Assembly: GCF_031010195.1 (NCBI RefSeq)
Contig: NZ_JAUAMC010000001.1
Coordinates: forward strand, 186,001-250,000
Direction of reading: 5' to 3'
Length of the DNA stretch: 64,000 bases
DNA from: Halomonas sp. SpR8
GTDB taxonomy: Bacteria; Pseudomonadota; Gammaproteobacteria; Pseudomonadales; Halomonadaceae
The notes under the pieces are model-generated. The model saw only the letters and a program-made list of their open reading frames with translations. It had not been told where the DNA came from and did no database searches. Made by a program: the position numbers and the translations under genes. Below, piece by piece: positions 35,528-45,822 of the stretch; positions within the stretch are counted from its first letter, which is position 1, and each line of letters starts with the position of its first letter.

Positions 35528-36016
35528 ATGCAATCCCTCACTCAAGTTGAAGGTACGTTTGTTGATGTCGATGGCCGTTATGTCATCGTTGTGGGTCGTT
35601 TTAATCATCACGTGGTGGACAGCCTGGTAGAAGGTGCGGTCGACAGCTTGACCCGCCACGGCGTCGACGCCGAACATATTCACATTGTGCATGTGCCGGG
35701 CGCGTGGGAACTGCCGCTGGCGGTTAAGCGCGTGCTGAAGGTGATGAAGCCTGATGCGGTGATTGCGCTCGGCGCGGTAATTCGTGGTGGAACGCCGCAC
35801 TTTGAGTACGTGGCAGGCGGCTGTAATACGGCGATTAATCACTTGCAACTTGAGTTTGATACCCCGGTTGCCAACGGCGTGCTAACCGTTGAAACGATCG
35901 AGCAAGCCATTGAGCGTGCAGGCACCAAAGCCGGTAATAAAGGCACCGAAGCCGCTATGGCGGCCATGGAAATGGTCTCTTTGCTACGCGCGCTGCCGGC
36001 AGGAGAGAGTCAATGA
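35528..36016 (+). CDS. ribH: 6,7-dimethyl-8-ribityllumazine synthase
   Basis: Condenses the RibD product with DHBP. 162 residues. Family stretches: [21 protein letters not shown] (start of the fold, partly quoted), [33 protein letters not shown] at 35528 taken; a TTG three bases earlier is in frame. Its stop overlaps nusB by four bases. Confidence 0.96.
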   Translation: MQSLTQVEGTFVDVDGRYVIVVGRFNHHVVDSLVEGAVDSLTRHGVDAEHIHIVHVPGAWELPLAVKRVLKVMKPDAVIALGAVIRGGTPHFEYVAGGCNTAINHLQLEFDTPVANGVLTVETIEQAIERAGTKAGNKGTEAAMAAMEMVSLLRALPAGESQ

Positions 36017-36507
36017 GCGAGCGTCAACCCTCTGCCGCGCAGCAAAGCCGCCATGCGGCGCGCGAATTAACCGTGCAGGGGCTTTATCAGTGGCAAATGA
36101 CCGGCAAATCCATCACCACCATCGAAGCCGAGTTTCGTAGCCAAGTCGCTGATGACGATTTGGAAGATCACGAAAATTGGGTGAAGGTGATGGAAATTGC
36201 CGACAAGGCGCTATTTCACGAGCTGCTGCATAATACTGTGCGTTTCAAAGCGGAGCTGGATCGTGAAATCTCCCCCTTGTTAGACCGCCGCTTGGAAGAT
36301 CTCGATGCGGTGGAGTTGGCGATCCTGCGGCTAGGCGCTTACGAGCTTTCCCGTCGCATGGAAGTACCCTATCGTGTAGTCATTAACGAAGGCGTTGAGC
36401 TGGCTAAGTCATTTGGCGCCACCGACGGCCATAAATACGTGAACGGCATTCTCGATAAGCTGGCGATTCGCCTGCGAAGTGCCGAGGTCAGCGCTCGTCG
36501 TCTCTGA
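36013..36507 (+). CDS. nusB: Transcription antitermination factor NusB
   Basis: Binds rRNA boxA with NusE (S10). 164 residues. [16 protein letters not shown] and the conserved end [32 protein letters not shown] (in part: [17 protein letters not shown]) identify it. ATGA overlap with ribH. Confidence 0.96.
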   Translation: MSERQPSAAQQSRHAARELTVQGLYQWQMTGKSITTIEAEFRSQVADDDLEDHENWVKVMEIADKALFHELLHNTVRFKAELDREISPLLDRRLEDLDAVELAILRLGAYELSRRMEVPYRVVINEGVELAKSFGATDGHKYVNGILDKLAIRLRSAEVSARRL

Positions 36508-36543
36508 ACGCGAGCGGTATGGCGATGCGTTTAAGGGGCCTTT

Positions 36544-37545
36544 GTGCTTGCCGAATTTGATTTAATTCGACGCTATTTTATGTCGTCGCAGGAGGCGGCG
36601 GTCGCGTCTAATGGCGTCACACTAGGATGTGGAGACGACGCCACGCTACTGGTGCCAACCGCGGGCCATCACTTGGCCGTGAGCGTTGATACCTCTGTAG
36701 TGAATGTTCACTTTCCCCGCGAAGCTCCGGCGTTTGCGGTGGGCCACCGCGCGCTGGCGGTTGCGCTGAGCGATTTGGCGGCCATGGGCGCTGTCTCTCG
36801 TTGGTGTTTAATGGCGTTAACCTTTGACCAACGTCAATTTGCCGATGACGACGCGGCACACCTTTGGCTGGCTGACTACGCCCGTGGTTTTCATGCGCTT
36901 AGCCAGCAGCACGCTACAACGCTGGCGGGGGGCGATGTCACCTCCGGCGAACTGGCCATCGGTGTTACTGTCATGGGAGAAGTGCCAGTAGGCGAAGCAC
37001 TCACTCGAGGTGGTGCACAGGCGGGTGATCTGCTGGCAGTCACCGGAGCATTAGGCGGCGGAGCAGGTGGTTTGGCACTCTGGAAAAAGGGCGAGCGCGA
37101 CTTGGCGCATCCCTTGCTGCGGCGCTATTTATTACCGGAGCCACGTTTGGCGGCGGGGTTAGCTCTGCGGGGGTTGGCTTCTGCTGCCCTGGATATTTCT
37201 GACGGGCTACTGGCAGATCTGGCGCATCTTCGTGAGGCCTCCCAATTGGGGGCTGAGATCACGTTAGACGCGCTACCGCTAGCAGATGAGTTAGAAAGCA
37301 CGCTAGGCCGACGAGCTGCTTTACAGGCGGCGCTTTCGGGGGGCGATGATTATGAGCTGCTAGTGACGTTAAACGCTGACAACCTAGCCAAGGCGCAACA
37401 GCACCTAGCGTCCTTGGGTTTGACGTTAACGGTTATTGGCCGCTGCCGTGAAGCACTGGGGGTAAGTGCTTCTGATCAGTGTGATCTCAGTGGCTATGTC
37501 AAAGGGTACGCTGGTTGGCAGCATTTTAGTGGGGAAGCGCCATGA
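36544..37545 (+). CDS. thiL: Thiamine-monophosphate kinase
   Basis: Phosphorylates thiamine monophosphate to thiamine diphosphate. 333 residues: start FDLIRRYF, LGCGDDATLL metal site, VDTSVVNVHFP, GHRALAVALSDLAAMGA and DISDGLLADLAHL. Start is GTG at 36544, with AGGGG five bases before. ThiL commonly sits between nusB and pgpA. ATGA overlap with pgpA. Confidence 0.96.
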   Translation: MLAEFDLIRRYFMSSQEAAVASNGVTLGCGDDATLLVPTAGHHLAVSVDTSVVNVHFPREAPAFAVGHRALAVALSDLAAMGAVSRWCLMALTFDQRQFADDDAAHLWLADYARGFHALSQQHATTLAGGDVTSGELAIGVTVMGEVPVGEALTRGGAQAGDLLAVTGALGGGAGGLALWKKGERDLAHPLLRRYLLPEPRLAAGLALRGLASAALDISDGLLADLAHLREASQLGAEITLDALPLADELESTLGRRAALQAALSGGDDYELLVTLNADNLAKAQQHLASLGLTLTVIGRCREALGVSASDQCDLSGYVKGYAGWQHFSGEAP

Positions 37546-38015
37546 ATCGTGCACCAAAAAGTGTCTGGCGTCGCCCTACACATTTTTTTGCTTTTGGCTT
37601 GGGTAGCGGTGCTGTTCCTTGGGCGCCCGGTACCTTTGGCACGCTAGCTGCCATTCCGTTTTACTGGATAATGGCGGATCTGCCTCTAGGCTGGTATTTA
37701 AGTATTTGTTTTGTCGCTTTTGTTATCGGCGTTTGGCTATGTGATAAAACCTCCCACGACTTAGGCGTACACGACCACTCAGGTATCGTGTGGGATGAGT
37801 TTGTCGGCTATTGGTTGACCATGGCGGCGGTGCCTTTTTCATGGGAAGCTGCGTTATGGGGGTTCGTCGTATTCCGCATTTTCGATGTTTTTAAACCATG
37901 GCCAATACGCTGGGCTGATCGCCGAGTGGCAGGCGGCTTTGGAATTATGATCGATGATGTAATGGCCGGGGCCTACGCCTGGAGTACTATGCACCTGTGG
38001 TTTTGGCTGCACTAA
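37542..38015 (+). CDS. pgpA: Phosphatidylglycerophosphatase A
   Basis: Inner-membrane phosphatase of phosphatidylglycerol synthesis, 157 residues, four hydrophobic segments. GAVPWAPGTFGTLAAIPF and the metal-binding IVWDEFVGYW are signature; FRIFDVFKPWPIRWADRR follows. Last gene of the nrdR-to-pgpA run. Confidence 0.95.
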   Translation: MNRAPKSVWRRPTHFFAFGLGSGAVPWAPGTFGTLAAIPFYWIMADLPLGWYLSICFVAFVIGVWLCDKTSHDLGVHDHSGIVWDEFVGYWLTMAAVPFSWEAALWGFVVFRIFDVFKPWPIRWADRRVAGGFGIMIDDVMAGAYAWSTMHLWFWLH

Positions 38016-38027
38016 ATAGCTTAGCTT

Positions 38028-38062
38028 TGAAGTACTATTCAGGGTACTTTGTGAAGTACTAT
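38028..38062. repeat. TGAAGTACTAT direct repeat, period 24
   Basis: TGAAGTACTAT at 38028-38038 and 38052-38062, each with the palindrome AGTACT, in the gap between pgpA and the DUF945 gene. Two half-turn-spaced copies make an operator plausible. Confidence 0.55.
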
Positions 38063-38106
38063 CAACTGATAGCTTCCTTCTAGTGCTTTGGCGTCAAGGA
38101 GACAGC

Positions 38107-39360
38107 ATGCGCAAGGAACGTCTGATCGTGCCTACCCTGTCGATTATCGCCGTGGTATGGGTGGCAGCGCAGCTTCTCTCTAGCGTTTTGTTTGAACGCA
38201 GTTTGCGCCAAGCGCTAGAAGACCTGGAAGCGCGCGGAGAGTGGCGCGTCAGCCGTACTGAGAGCCGTCAAGGCTGGCTAAGTTCCCAAGGGAGGCTAAT
38301 TCTTTCCCCGCTGCTGGGTCGCCCTTGGCGTCTTGAGCTGACCTATCGTGCGCGCCACGGTATTTTAAGCACGGATGTCGAAGGCACCGTATTGCCTCGC
38401 CTGGATACCGTGTTACAGCAAGCGGTCGGTGAAGTGACGGCCCCTTCTGTGCCACGCTGGCAAGGGCGCTACCACACTCTGAGTGGCCATAGTGAACTGC
38501 GTCTAGCGCTGGCTCCCTTTGTTATTCAACAGAATGGCCGCGAGTTAGCCGTTCGTGGAGGCCGACTACGTCTTGAAGGCGTGTTTGGCGATTGGCGATT
38601 GCGCGCTCTGTTGGATCAGTTAACGCTTACCGATGGCGTGGCCCAGCTTGCGCTAGGCCCCACCGAGCTTGAAAGCCGCTATACCTATACCGAAGGTGCT
38701 TACCACTTTTCCCAGCGCGATCACCTGCATATTGAAACGTTGCAACTAAGCTATCCCTCCTACGATTTACAGCTTTCACCCCTCGACCTAAACAGCCATA
38801 TGGTGCTGGATGAAAGCGAGCTGCGCATCAAGGGTGATTTAGAAGTAGGTGATGTCTTGGTTCCCTCTGAGGCACCCGAAACACCGTTGCTCACTGGCAG
38901 AATTGAGATGGAGCTTTGGCGTTTAAACGCCGATGCGGTGCGCGATGCCATTCGCCGTCTACGCCAGGAAGCCTCGTGGGGCGACGCCAGTCTCCCCATG
39001 GCGGAAGGGCTGTTAGCACGCCTGGAGCCGGATTTACGCAACATACTCAGTGACTCGCCGCGTTTAGATGTCACTACAATTGCCATCGATAGCCCGCTGC
39101 TGGGGATCCGCTTAGATGCCGATGGCGTGCTATTTTTTGATGCTCGCCAGTTGGATGAGCTTAGCGTGGTGAATCTTGATAAACAAAAAGAGCAGGCCAA
39201 GTGGCTGGAGCGCATCGACGGCGACTTCACCTGGCGCGATGCGCCTACCGTGGCAGCACTATGGTTAGGGCTGCCGCTGGGCACCCGCGAGCTGCAGTTT
39301 GATGTTGTGCGCGGTGTATGGCGGGTTAATGGACGCCCTATGCCTGAACTGTGGCCTTAG
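38107..39360 (+). CDS. DUF945 family protein, YdgA-like
   Basis: 417 residues. One N-terminal membrane helix (residues about 8-28), then a long soluble region that is probably periplasmic, with beta-rich pattern and many LxLxPL stretches. The family is DUF945 (YdgA/YihF); role unknown, perhaps membrane or envelope related. ATG at 38107 with AAGGAG five bases before is chosen over 38083. Confidence 0.7.
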   Translation: MRKERLIVPTLSIIAVVWVAAQLLSSVLFERSLRQALEDLEARGEWRVSRTESRQGWLSSQGRLILSPLLGRPWRLELTYRARHGILSTDVEGTVLPRLDTVLQQAVGEVTAPSVPRWQGRYHTLSGHSELRLALAPFVIQQNGRELAVRGGRLRLEGVFGDWRLRALLDQLTLTDGVAQLALGPTELESRYTYTEGAYHFSQRDHLHIETLQLSYPSYDLQLSPLDLNSHMVLDESELRIKGDLEVGDVLVPSEAPETPLLTGRIEMELWRLNADAVRDAIRRLRQEASWGDASLPMAEGLLARLEPDLRNILSDSPRLDVTTIAIDSPLLGIRLDADGVLFFDARQLDELSVVNLDKQKEQAKWLERIDGDFTWRDAPTVAALWLGLPLGTRELQFDVVRGVWRVNGRPMPELWP

Positions 39361-39456
39361 ATAGCAGCGCTCATTGTGGATTGAGCGAAGCCGTACAATC
39401 ATCTTCTAAGTCTTGGACAACGCGCAGTTTAAACCGACTGTTCTACTCAAGAAGGG

Positions 39457-39483
39457 TTGAAGTTTTAGCGCACTGCCCGCATT
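39457..39483 (+). promoter_or_regulatory. Possible sigma-32 promoter of lon
   Basis: TTGAAG (39457-39462), 13 bases, CCCGCATT (39476-39483); compare heat-shock consensus CTTGAAA-N13-CCCCATnT. It lies 55 bases before lon, a known heat-shock gene. Confidence 0.4.
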
Positions 39484-39537
39484 CCATGAACAACGCTAGG
39501 CGGTTCTCGCCGCCGCTATTGGTTCATTGGAGGATGC

Positions 39538-42003
39538 ATGAGCGACCAGGATTACGAACGCGATAATGATCACCTTGACTGGCAAACTGAAGATGAGCAG
39601 TCATCCTCACGCACTGCCGATGAACAGGGCAGCCAGGATTACCGCTCAGATGGCGAGCGGGTAAATTCGTTGGTGCCAGCCAGTGATACGCTGCCTGAAC
39701 GCATCTATCTGCTGCCTATCCATAATCGTCCTTTTTTCCCCGCCCAGGTACAGCCACTGGTGGTTAACCGTGAGCGCTGGGAAGAGACCATGCGTCGCGT
39801 AAATAATACGCCGCACCACACGCTAGGCGTTGCCTTTGTGGGTGAGCAGGGCGTTAGTTCGCTTGACCACGAAGGTTTTCCTGAAATCGGCACCGCCGTC
39901 AAAGTGCATAAGCTAAAGGGCGAAGACGAGCAGATTCAGTTTATCGCTCAAGGTCTTCAGCGCTTCAAAATTACTCGCTGGCTCTCCAAGGAACCGCCAT
40001 ACCTGGTTGAAGTTACTTATCCCAAAGAGCCGGTAAAAGAAGAGAGTGAAGAGACTCGCGCCTACGCCATGGCGATTATTAACGGTATTAAAGAGCTGCT
40101 GCCGATTAATCCGCTGTATGGCGAAGAGCTCAAACACTACCTCAATCGATTTAGCCCCCATCAGCCGGGGCCACTGACAGATTTTGCCGCTGCCATTACC
40201 TCCGCTAAAGGCCCGGAGCTTCAAGATGTTTTGGCCACACTGTCGGTTGAAGAGCGGATGCAGAAAGTGCTGCCGCTGCTGCGTAAAGAGATCGATGTGG
40301 CGCTGCTCCAAGGTGAAATCAGTGAGCAGGTCAACGCACAGATGCAGGATCGCCAGCGCGAATTTTTCCTGCGCGAACAGCTCAAAGTCATCCAGCGTGA
40401 GTTAGGCATCTCCAAAGATGACCGTGAAAATGACGTCGATACCTTTAGAGCCCGGTTAGAATCGCTGGTTGTGCCCGAGCGTGTTCAATCGCGTATCGAC
40501 GATGAACTGAATAAACTTAGCGTATTGGAAACCGGGTCGCCCGAGTACGGCACCACACGCAATTATCTTGATTGGCTTACCTCGCTGCCCTGGGGAGTGA
40601 CCAGCCAGGATCAGTTGGATCTGTCCCATGCACGCCAAGTGCTGGATCGCGATCACGACGGCCTGAAAGACGTTAAAGAGCGCATTATCGAATTTCTTGC
40701 CGAGGGCACTTTTAAAGGCGACGTAGGCGGCTCGATTGTGCTGTTGGTAGGCCCGCCAGGGGTAGGTAAAACCTCTATTGGGCGTTCGATTGCCGAAGCT
40801 TTAGGACGCCAGTTTTACCGCTTTTCCGTCGGCGGTATGCGCGACGAAGCGGAAATTAAAGGCCACCGCCGTACCTATGTGGGCGCGATGCCCGGCAAGC
40901 TGGTACAAGCCTTTAAAGAGGTCGAGGTTGAAAACCCGGTGATTATGCTGGATGAGATCGACAAGCTAGGCCAGTCTTTCCAAGGCGATCCCGCTTCGGC
41001 GCTGCTGGAAGTGCTTGATCCTGAACAGAACGTTGACTTCCTTGATCACTACCTAGATGTGCGCATGGATCTCTCCAAAGTGCTGTTTATCTGCACTGCC
41101 AATACGCTGGACTCGATTCCTGGGCCGCTGCTGGATCGCATGGAGCAGATTCGCCTCTCCGGCTATATCGCCGAAGAAAAACTGGCGATTGCCAAGCATC
41201 ACCTGTGGCCGAAGTTGCTCAAACGCGACAACCTTACCAAAAAACGTATTAGTCTATCCGATGCTGCCTTGAAGCAGGTGATAGAGGGCTACGCCCGGGA
41301 AGCCGGGGTGCGTCAGTTGGAGAAACAACTGCACCGCATTGTGCGCAAATCGGCCGTTAAACTGCTCGAAGAGGAGGCTGAGACAGTCAAGATCTCAGTT
41401 AAAAATCTAGAGGAGTTCTTGGGCGCACCGATTTTCCGTAAGGAAAAAGTGCTCACCGGTGAAGGGGTGGTCACAGGCTTAGCGTGGACATCCATGGGCG
41501 GGGCAACGCTGCCTATCGAAGCAGGCAAGGTACACTCGCTTGATCGCGGCTTTAAGCTGACCGGCAAGCTGGGCGATGTCATGCAGGAGTCGGCCAATAT
41601 TGCTTACAGCTACACCCTTGGGCACTTGCAGGAGTATGGTGCTGACGCAGACTTCTTTGACTCGGCGTTTGTGCATCTGCACGTACCAGAGGGCGCTACC
41701 CCCAAAGATGGCCCCTCGGCTGGTGTCACCATGACCACCGCGCTGCTCTCGCTGGCCAAGCACCATGCGATCGATCGGCCACTGGCGATGACCGGCGAGC
41801 TCACCTTAACGGGCCAAGTGCTGCCGGTGGGCGGTATTCGTGAGAAGGTGATTGCCGCGCGGCGTAGTGATATTTTTGAATTAATCCTGCCCGACGCTAA
41901 TAAGCGTGATTACGAAGAGCTGCCGGACTATCTAAAAGAGGGCATGACGGTGCACTTCGCCAAGCGTTACCGTGACGTAGCGGAGGTCGTATTTGGTCGC
42001 TGA
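39538..42003 (+). CDS. lon: ATP-dependent protease Lon
   Basis: 821-residue AAA+ serine protease of the cytosol. Order: an acidic N-terminal extension of about 50 residues, LON substrate domain (IYLLPIHNRPFFP), Walker A GPPGVGKTS near residue 400, Walker B MLDEIDKLG, and a protease domain with catalytic Ser in DGPSAGVTM and Lys in GGIREKVIAAR. GGAGG precedes the ATG. The acidic extension and length match the second Lon-like paralogue seen in some gammaproteobacteria, so a further lon may exist elsewhere. Confidence 0.95.
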   Translation: MSDQDYERDNDHLDWQTEDEQSSSRTADEQGSQDYRSDGERVNSLVPASDTLPERIYLLPIHNRPFFPAQVQPLVVNRERWEETMRRVNNTPHHTLGVAFVGEQGVSSLDHEGFPEIGTAVKVHKLKGEDEQIQFIAQGLQRFKITRWLSKEPPYLVEVTYPKEPVKEESEETRAYAMAIINGIKELLPINPLYGEELKHYLNRFSPHQPGPLTDFAAAITSAKGPELQDVLATLSVEERMQKVLPLLRKEIDVALLQGEISEQVNAQMQDRQREFFLREQLKVIQRELGISKDDRENDVDTFRARLESLVVPERVQSRIDDELNKLSVLETGSPEYGTTRNYLDWLTSLPWGVTSQDQLDLSHARQVLDRDHDGLKDVKERIIEFLAEGTFKGDVGGSIVLLVGPPGVGKTSIGRSIAEALGRQFYRFSVGGMRDEAEIKGHRRTYVGAMPGKLVQAFKEVEVENPVIMLDEIDKLGQSFQGDPASALLEVLDPEQNVDFLDHYLDVRMDLSKVLFICTANTLDSIPGPLLDRMEQIRLSGYIAEEKLAIAKHHLWPKLLKRDNLTKKRISLSDAALKQVIEGYAREAGVRQLEKQLHRIVRKSAVKLLEEEAETVKISVKNLEEFLGAPIFRKEKVLTGEGVVTGLAWTSMGGATLPIEAGKVHSLDRGFKLTGKLGDVMQESANIAYSYTLGHLQEYGADADFFDSAFVHLHVPEGATPKDGPSAGVTMTTALLSLAKHHAIDRPLAMTGELTLTGQVLPVGGIREKVIAARRSDIFELILPDANKRDYEELPDYLKEGMTVHFAKRYRDVAEVVFGR

Positions 42004-42082
42004 TTAGCGCTTTTTTATCGCCTTAGCACGCTCACGCTTTTCGCTCTGCATCTAGTCTCTACAAAACGCTCATGCCACAATT

Positions 42083-42119
42083 AAAGGCCGTTGGATTTAT
42101 CCCAGTCCACGGCCTTTTA
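42083..42119 (+). terminator. Terminator after lon
   Basis: AAAGGCCGTTGGA / TCCACGGCCTTTT stem (one bulge), loop TTTATCCCAG, ending in a T run. 80 bases after the lon stop. Confidence 0.75.
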
Positions 42120-42158
42120 TGCTGTGGGCTGATAAAAAAATAGAGAGTAGAGGATGCC

Positions 42159-44003
42159 ATGCCAGAGTATCGTTCACGTACTACCACTGCTGGTCGCAAT
42201 ATGGCCGGCGCTCGCGCGCTGTGGCGCGCCACGGGTATGCAGGATGGAGACTTTCAAAAGCCGATTATTGCGGTCGCCAACTCTTTTACCCAGTTTGTGC
42301 CGGGCCATGTCCACTTAAAGGATATGGGCCAACTGGTCGCACGTGAGATTGAGAAAGCCGGTGGTGTGGCCAAAGAGTTTAATACCATCGCCGTGGACGA
42401 TGGTATCGCCATGGGCCACGACGGCATGCTCTATTCGCTGCCCAGCCGCGATCTCATCGCTGACAGCGTCGAGTATATGTGCAACGCCCACTGTGCCGAT
42501 GCGCTGGTGTGTATTTCCAACTGCGACAAAATCACCCCTGGAATGCTGATGGCTGCTCTGCGCCTCAATATTCCGGTTATCTTCGTTTCTGGCGGCCCCA
42601 TGGAAGCAGGCAAAACCAAGCTGCTCAACCACGGGCTGGATCTCGTCGATGCCATGGTCATGGCTGCTGACGACAGCGTAGACGATGAGACCCTGGCAGA
42701 AGTGGAGCGTAGCGCCTGCCCCACCTGCGGCAGCTGTTCGGGGATGTTTACCGCCAACTCGATGAACTGTTTAACCGAGGCGTTGGGTCTAGCCTTGCCC
42801 GGCAACGGCACCGTGCTGGCGACCCACTCGGATCGCCGCCGTCTATTTGAAACCGCTGGTCATCGCATTGTTGAGCTGGCCAAACGCTATTACGAAGGTG
42901 AAGAAGCGCACCTGCTGCCCCGCGCCATTGCCTCCAAGGCGGCGTTTAAAAACGCCATGACCCTGGATATCGCCATGGGTGGCTCTACCAACACGATTCT
43001 GCACTTCCTGGCGGCGGCCCAGGAAGCCGAGGTGGACTTCACCATGGCGGATATCGACCGCCTCTCCCGTGAAGTGCCTCAGCTGTGCAAGGTTGCGCCC
43101 AATACCCAGAAGTACCATATCGAAGACGTTCACCGAGCCGGCGGTATTATGGCCATTCTAGGCGAGCTGGATCGTGCCGGGGTGCTGGATACATCGGTGC
43201 CCACCGTGTATGGCGATAGCCTCAAAGCCGCGCTGGATGAGTGGGATATCATGCGCTCGCCCAGTGCGGAGGTCGTTGAGTTTTTCAAAGCCGGGCCGGG
43301 GGGCGTTCCCACCCAAACAGCGTTCTCGCAAAGCGCCCGCTGGCCGAGCCTGGATGGCGATCGCGCTACCGGCTGTATTCGCGACCTTGAGCACGCCTTC
43401 TCCCAGCAGGGCGGTTTGGCCGTACTCTACGGCAATATCGCGCTGGATGGCTGCGTGGTCAAAACCGCTGGGGTCGACGACTCGATCCTGGTGTTTGAAG
43501 GCCCCGCCCATGTGGTGGAGTCCCAGGATCAGGCGGTCGCTGATGTACTAGCGGACAGGGTCAAAGCGGGCGATGTGGTCGTGATTCGCTATGAAGGTCC
43601 CAAAGGCGGCCCTGGTATGCAGGAGATGCTCTACCCGACGTCCTATCTCAAATCCAAGGGGTTGGGCAAAGGCTGTGCGCTGCTGACCGATGGGCGCTTC
43701 TCGGGGGGCACCTCCGGGCTCTCCATTGGTCATGTCTCTCCGGAAGCTGCGGCAGGTGGCGCGATTGGATTGATCGAGCAGGGCGACCTGATTCGTATCG
43801 ATATCCCCAACCGGACGATCAACGTCCAACTGACGGATTCTGAGCTGGCGGCTCGCCGCGAGGCGATGGAAGCCAAAGGCATCACTGCCTGGAAACCCAT
43901 CGAACAGCGCCCCCGCAAGATCACCCCAGCACTTAAGGCTTATGCCCTGCTGGCGACCTCTGCTGACAAAGGGGCGGTTCGAGATCTAAGCAAGCTCGAC
44001 TGA
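42159..44003 (+). CDS. ilvD: Dihydroxy-acid dehydratase
   Basis: Iron-sulfur enzyme of branched-chain amino acid synthesis, 614 residues. Cluster cysteines are in [10 protein letters not shown] and [20 protein letters not shown]. The start [15 protein letters not shown] and the C-terminal [20 protein letters not shown] are standard. Stand-alone gene with its own upstream region after the lon terminator. Confidence 0.97.
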   Translation: MPEYRSRTTTAGRNMAGARALWRATGMQDGDFQKPIIAVANSFTQFVPGHVHLKDMGQLVAREIEKAGGVAKEFNTIAVDDGIAMGHDGMLYSLPSRDLIADSVEYMCNAHCADALVCISNCDKITPGMLMAALRLNIPVIFVSGGPMEAGKTKLLNHGLDLVDAMVMAADDSVDDETLAEVERSACPTCGSCSGMFTANSMNCLTEALGLALPGNGTVLATHSDRRRLFETAGHRIVELAKRYYEGEEAHLLPRAIASKAAFKNAMTLDIAMGGSTNTILHFLAAAQEAEVDFTMADIDRLSREVPQLCKVAPNTQKYHIEDVHRAGGIMAILGELDRAGVLDTSVPTVYGDSLKAALDEWDIMRSPSAEVVEFFKAGPGGVPTQTAFSQSARWPSLDGDRATGCIRDLEHAFSQQGGLAVLYGNIALDGCVVKTAGVDDSILVFEGPAHVVESQDQAVADVLADRVKAGDVVVIRYEGPKGGPGMQEMLYPTSYLKSKGLGKGCALLTDGRFSGGTSGLSIGHVSPEAAAGGAIGLIEQGDLIRIDIPNRTINVQLTDSELAARREAMEAKGITAWKPIEQRPRKITPALKAYALLATSADKGAVRDLSKLD

Positions 44004-44059
44004 TACACTCAACTGATGTACGCAGCTTAAACCAGGAACAGGCCCAAGTAAGGAATCAA

Positions 44060-45115
44060 ATGAAGGCGATTATTAACGTTGGATTAGTTGGCTACGGTTT
44101 CGCTAGCCAAACCTTCCACGCACCGCTGATCCAGGCCACGGAAGGCCTGGACTTGGTGGCCGTATCGTCGAGCGATGCTGCCAAGGTTGAGGCGTCTCTA
44201 CCCAATGTTGAGGTTGAGAGCCAAGCGATGGCGCTATGCCAGCGCCCTGACATTGATCTGATTGTTATTCCAACCCCGAACGACACGCACTTTTCGCTCG
44301 CCAAGGCGGCCCTAACGGCGGGCAAGCACGTCGTGGTCGATAAGCCGTTCACAGTCACGCTGTCGGAAGGAAAGCTGCTCAAAAAGCTGGCGGATGATAA
44401 AGAGTGTCTGCTGTCGGTGTTCCACAATCGCCGTTGGGATAGCGACTTTCTGACCGTTAAAGATTTGCTGGAGGCGGGGACGTTAGGTCGGCTAGTCAAT
44501 TTTGAGTCGCACTTTGATCGCTTTCGCCCCGAAGTTCGCGACCGCTGGCGCGAGAAGGCCACCCCCGGTGGCGGCATTTGGTACGACCTGGGGCCGCACC
44601 TGTTGGATCAGGCCTGCGAGCTGTTTGGTATGCCCCAAGCCATTTTGCTGGAGTTAGGCGCACTTCGCGATGGTGCCAAGGCGGATGATGACTTCCTGGC
44701 GCTGCTCGATTATGAAGGCTTTCGCGTTACTCTGGCAGCGGGCACGCTGGTTGCCGATCCAACCCCGCGCTTTAGGATTCATGGCACCCATGGCAGCTTT
44801 GTTAAGTACGGCTTAGACCCCCAAGAGGATCGCTTGAAAGCAGGCGAACTGCCGACCTCTCAATGGGGTGAAGATACGCAGCACGGCACTTTAATGCTGC
44901 GTGATGGAGAGGGGGAAAATGCGCCGCTGGTACGCCGTGAACTTCCAACCCTGCCGGGCGATTATCTGGCGTATTACCAAGGCATCGCCGCCGCTATCAG
45001 CGACAAAGCGCCGTTACCGGTAAGCGTCGACGACGCCCTGCGCTCCATGACCTTATTAGAAGCGGGGCTAGACAGCCACCGCCAACGGCGCTGGATCGCA
45101 TTGAAAAATCATTGA
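44060..45115 (+). CDS. Gfo/Idh/MocA family oxidoreductase
   Basis: 351 residues. N-terminal Rossmann fold (VGLVGYGFASQTFHAPLI), with the catalytic-region motif GKHVVVDKPFT near residue 95 and FHNRRWDSDF. The last half has GGIWYDLGPHLLDQA. Closest in style to YdgJ-type NAD-dependent sugar or polyol dehydrogenases; substrate unknown. AAGGA before the ATG. Convergent with nudE. Confidence 0.85.
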   Translation: MKAIINVGLVGYGFASQTFHAPLIQATEGLDLVAVSSSDAAKVEASLPNVEVESQAMALCQRPDIDLIVIPTPNDTHFSLAKAALTAGKHVVVDKPFTVTLSEGKLLKKLADDKECLLSVFHNRRWDSDFLTVKDLLEAGTLGRLVNFESHFDRFRPEVRDRWREKATPGGGIWYDLGPHLLDQACELFGMPQAILLELGALRDGAKADDDFLALLDYEGFRVTLAAGTLVADPTPRFRIHGTHGSFVKYGLDPQEDRLKAGELPTSQWGEDTQHGTLMLRDGEGENAPLVRRELPTLPGDYLAYYQGIAAAISDKAPLPVSVDDALRSMTLLEAGLDSHRQRRWIALKNH

Positions 45116-45124
45116 TGTGAATGA

Positions 45125-45745
45125 TCACAGCAAATCCGTCGCGCTGTTGCGCTTCTCTTCGCGTAATCGGTCTCTGGCGATGTAGAGTGCGGCAATGGCG
45201 CGCGCCTCGTGAAAATCTTCGCGCAGCAGCAGGGAGGGGAGGTCTTCAATCGCGTGGGTCTCAACGATAAGCGGCTCGGGCTCATCGCCCGGCAGGCGCT
45301 TGGGGTAAAGGTCGGTGGCGAGCAGAACCTGCATGCGGTGGCGCATATAGTTAGGCGCTAACGAAAGTTCGACCAGCGGCTCAATGCGGTGCGCGCCAAC
45401 TCCGCACTCCTCCATAAGCTCGCGATTAGCCGCGGTGATGATATCTTCACCAGGGTCGACTAACCCCTTTGGCAGCGTGAGCACATAATCTTCGAACCCT
45501 GCTGCGTACTCGCGAATCAGCAGTACGTGCTCGGGATCGGGCATTGCCACCATCATCACCGCACCGCGATCAGCACCGGTCAAACGCTCAAATTGGCGCT
45601 CTTCACCGTTAGAAAAACGTAAATCAAGTGACTCAATCTGAAACAAACGGCTTTGGGCCACACGCTGGCGAGCCAAAATTTGTGGCCTCTGCTGGTAACC
45701 CGGGCGGTTAACGCTAGCCTCTTCTTGCTGATCGAATGTAGACAT
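45125..45745 (-). CDS. nudE: ADP compounds hydrolase NudE
   Basis: Nudix hydrolase of 206 residues acting on ADP-ribose, Ap3A and NADH in known NudE. The Nudix box GLVDPGEDIITAANRELMEECG (Gx5Ex7REUxEExGU) is intact; quoted here only by its ends GLVDPGE and RELMEECG. Divergent from yrfG, the gene order of E. coli nudE-yrfFG. Confidence 0.93.
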   Translation of the reverse strand: MSTFDQQEEASVNRPGYQQRPQILARQRVAQSRLFQIESLDLRFSNGEERQFERLTGADRGAVMMVAMPDPEHVLLIREYAAGFEDYVLTLPKGLVDPGEDIITAANRELMEECGVGAHRIEPLVELSLAPNYMRHRMQVLLATDLYPKRLPGDEPEPLIVETHAIEDLPSLLLREDFHEARAIAALYIARDRLREEKRNSATDLL

Positions 45746-45822
45746 AAACGAGGGCCTCCATGGCTGGAAAAAGGCGGTTAAGCTACAATAGCACGCTTAC
45801 TCCTAATGTGACTGGAGCGGCA

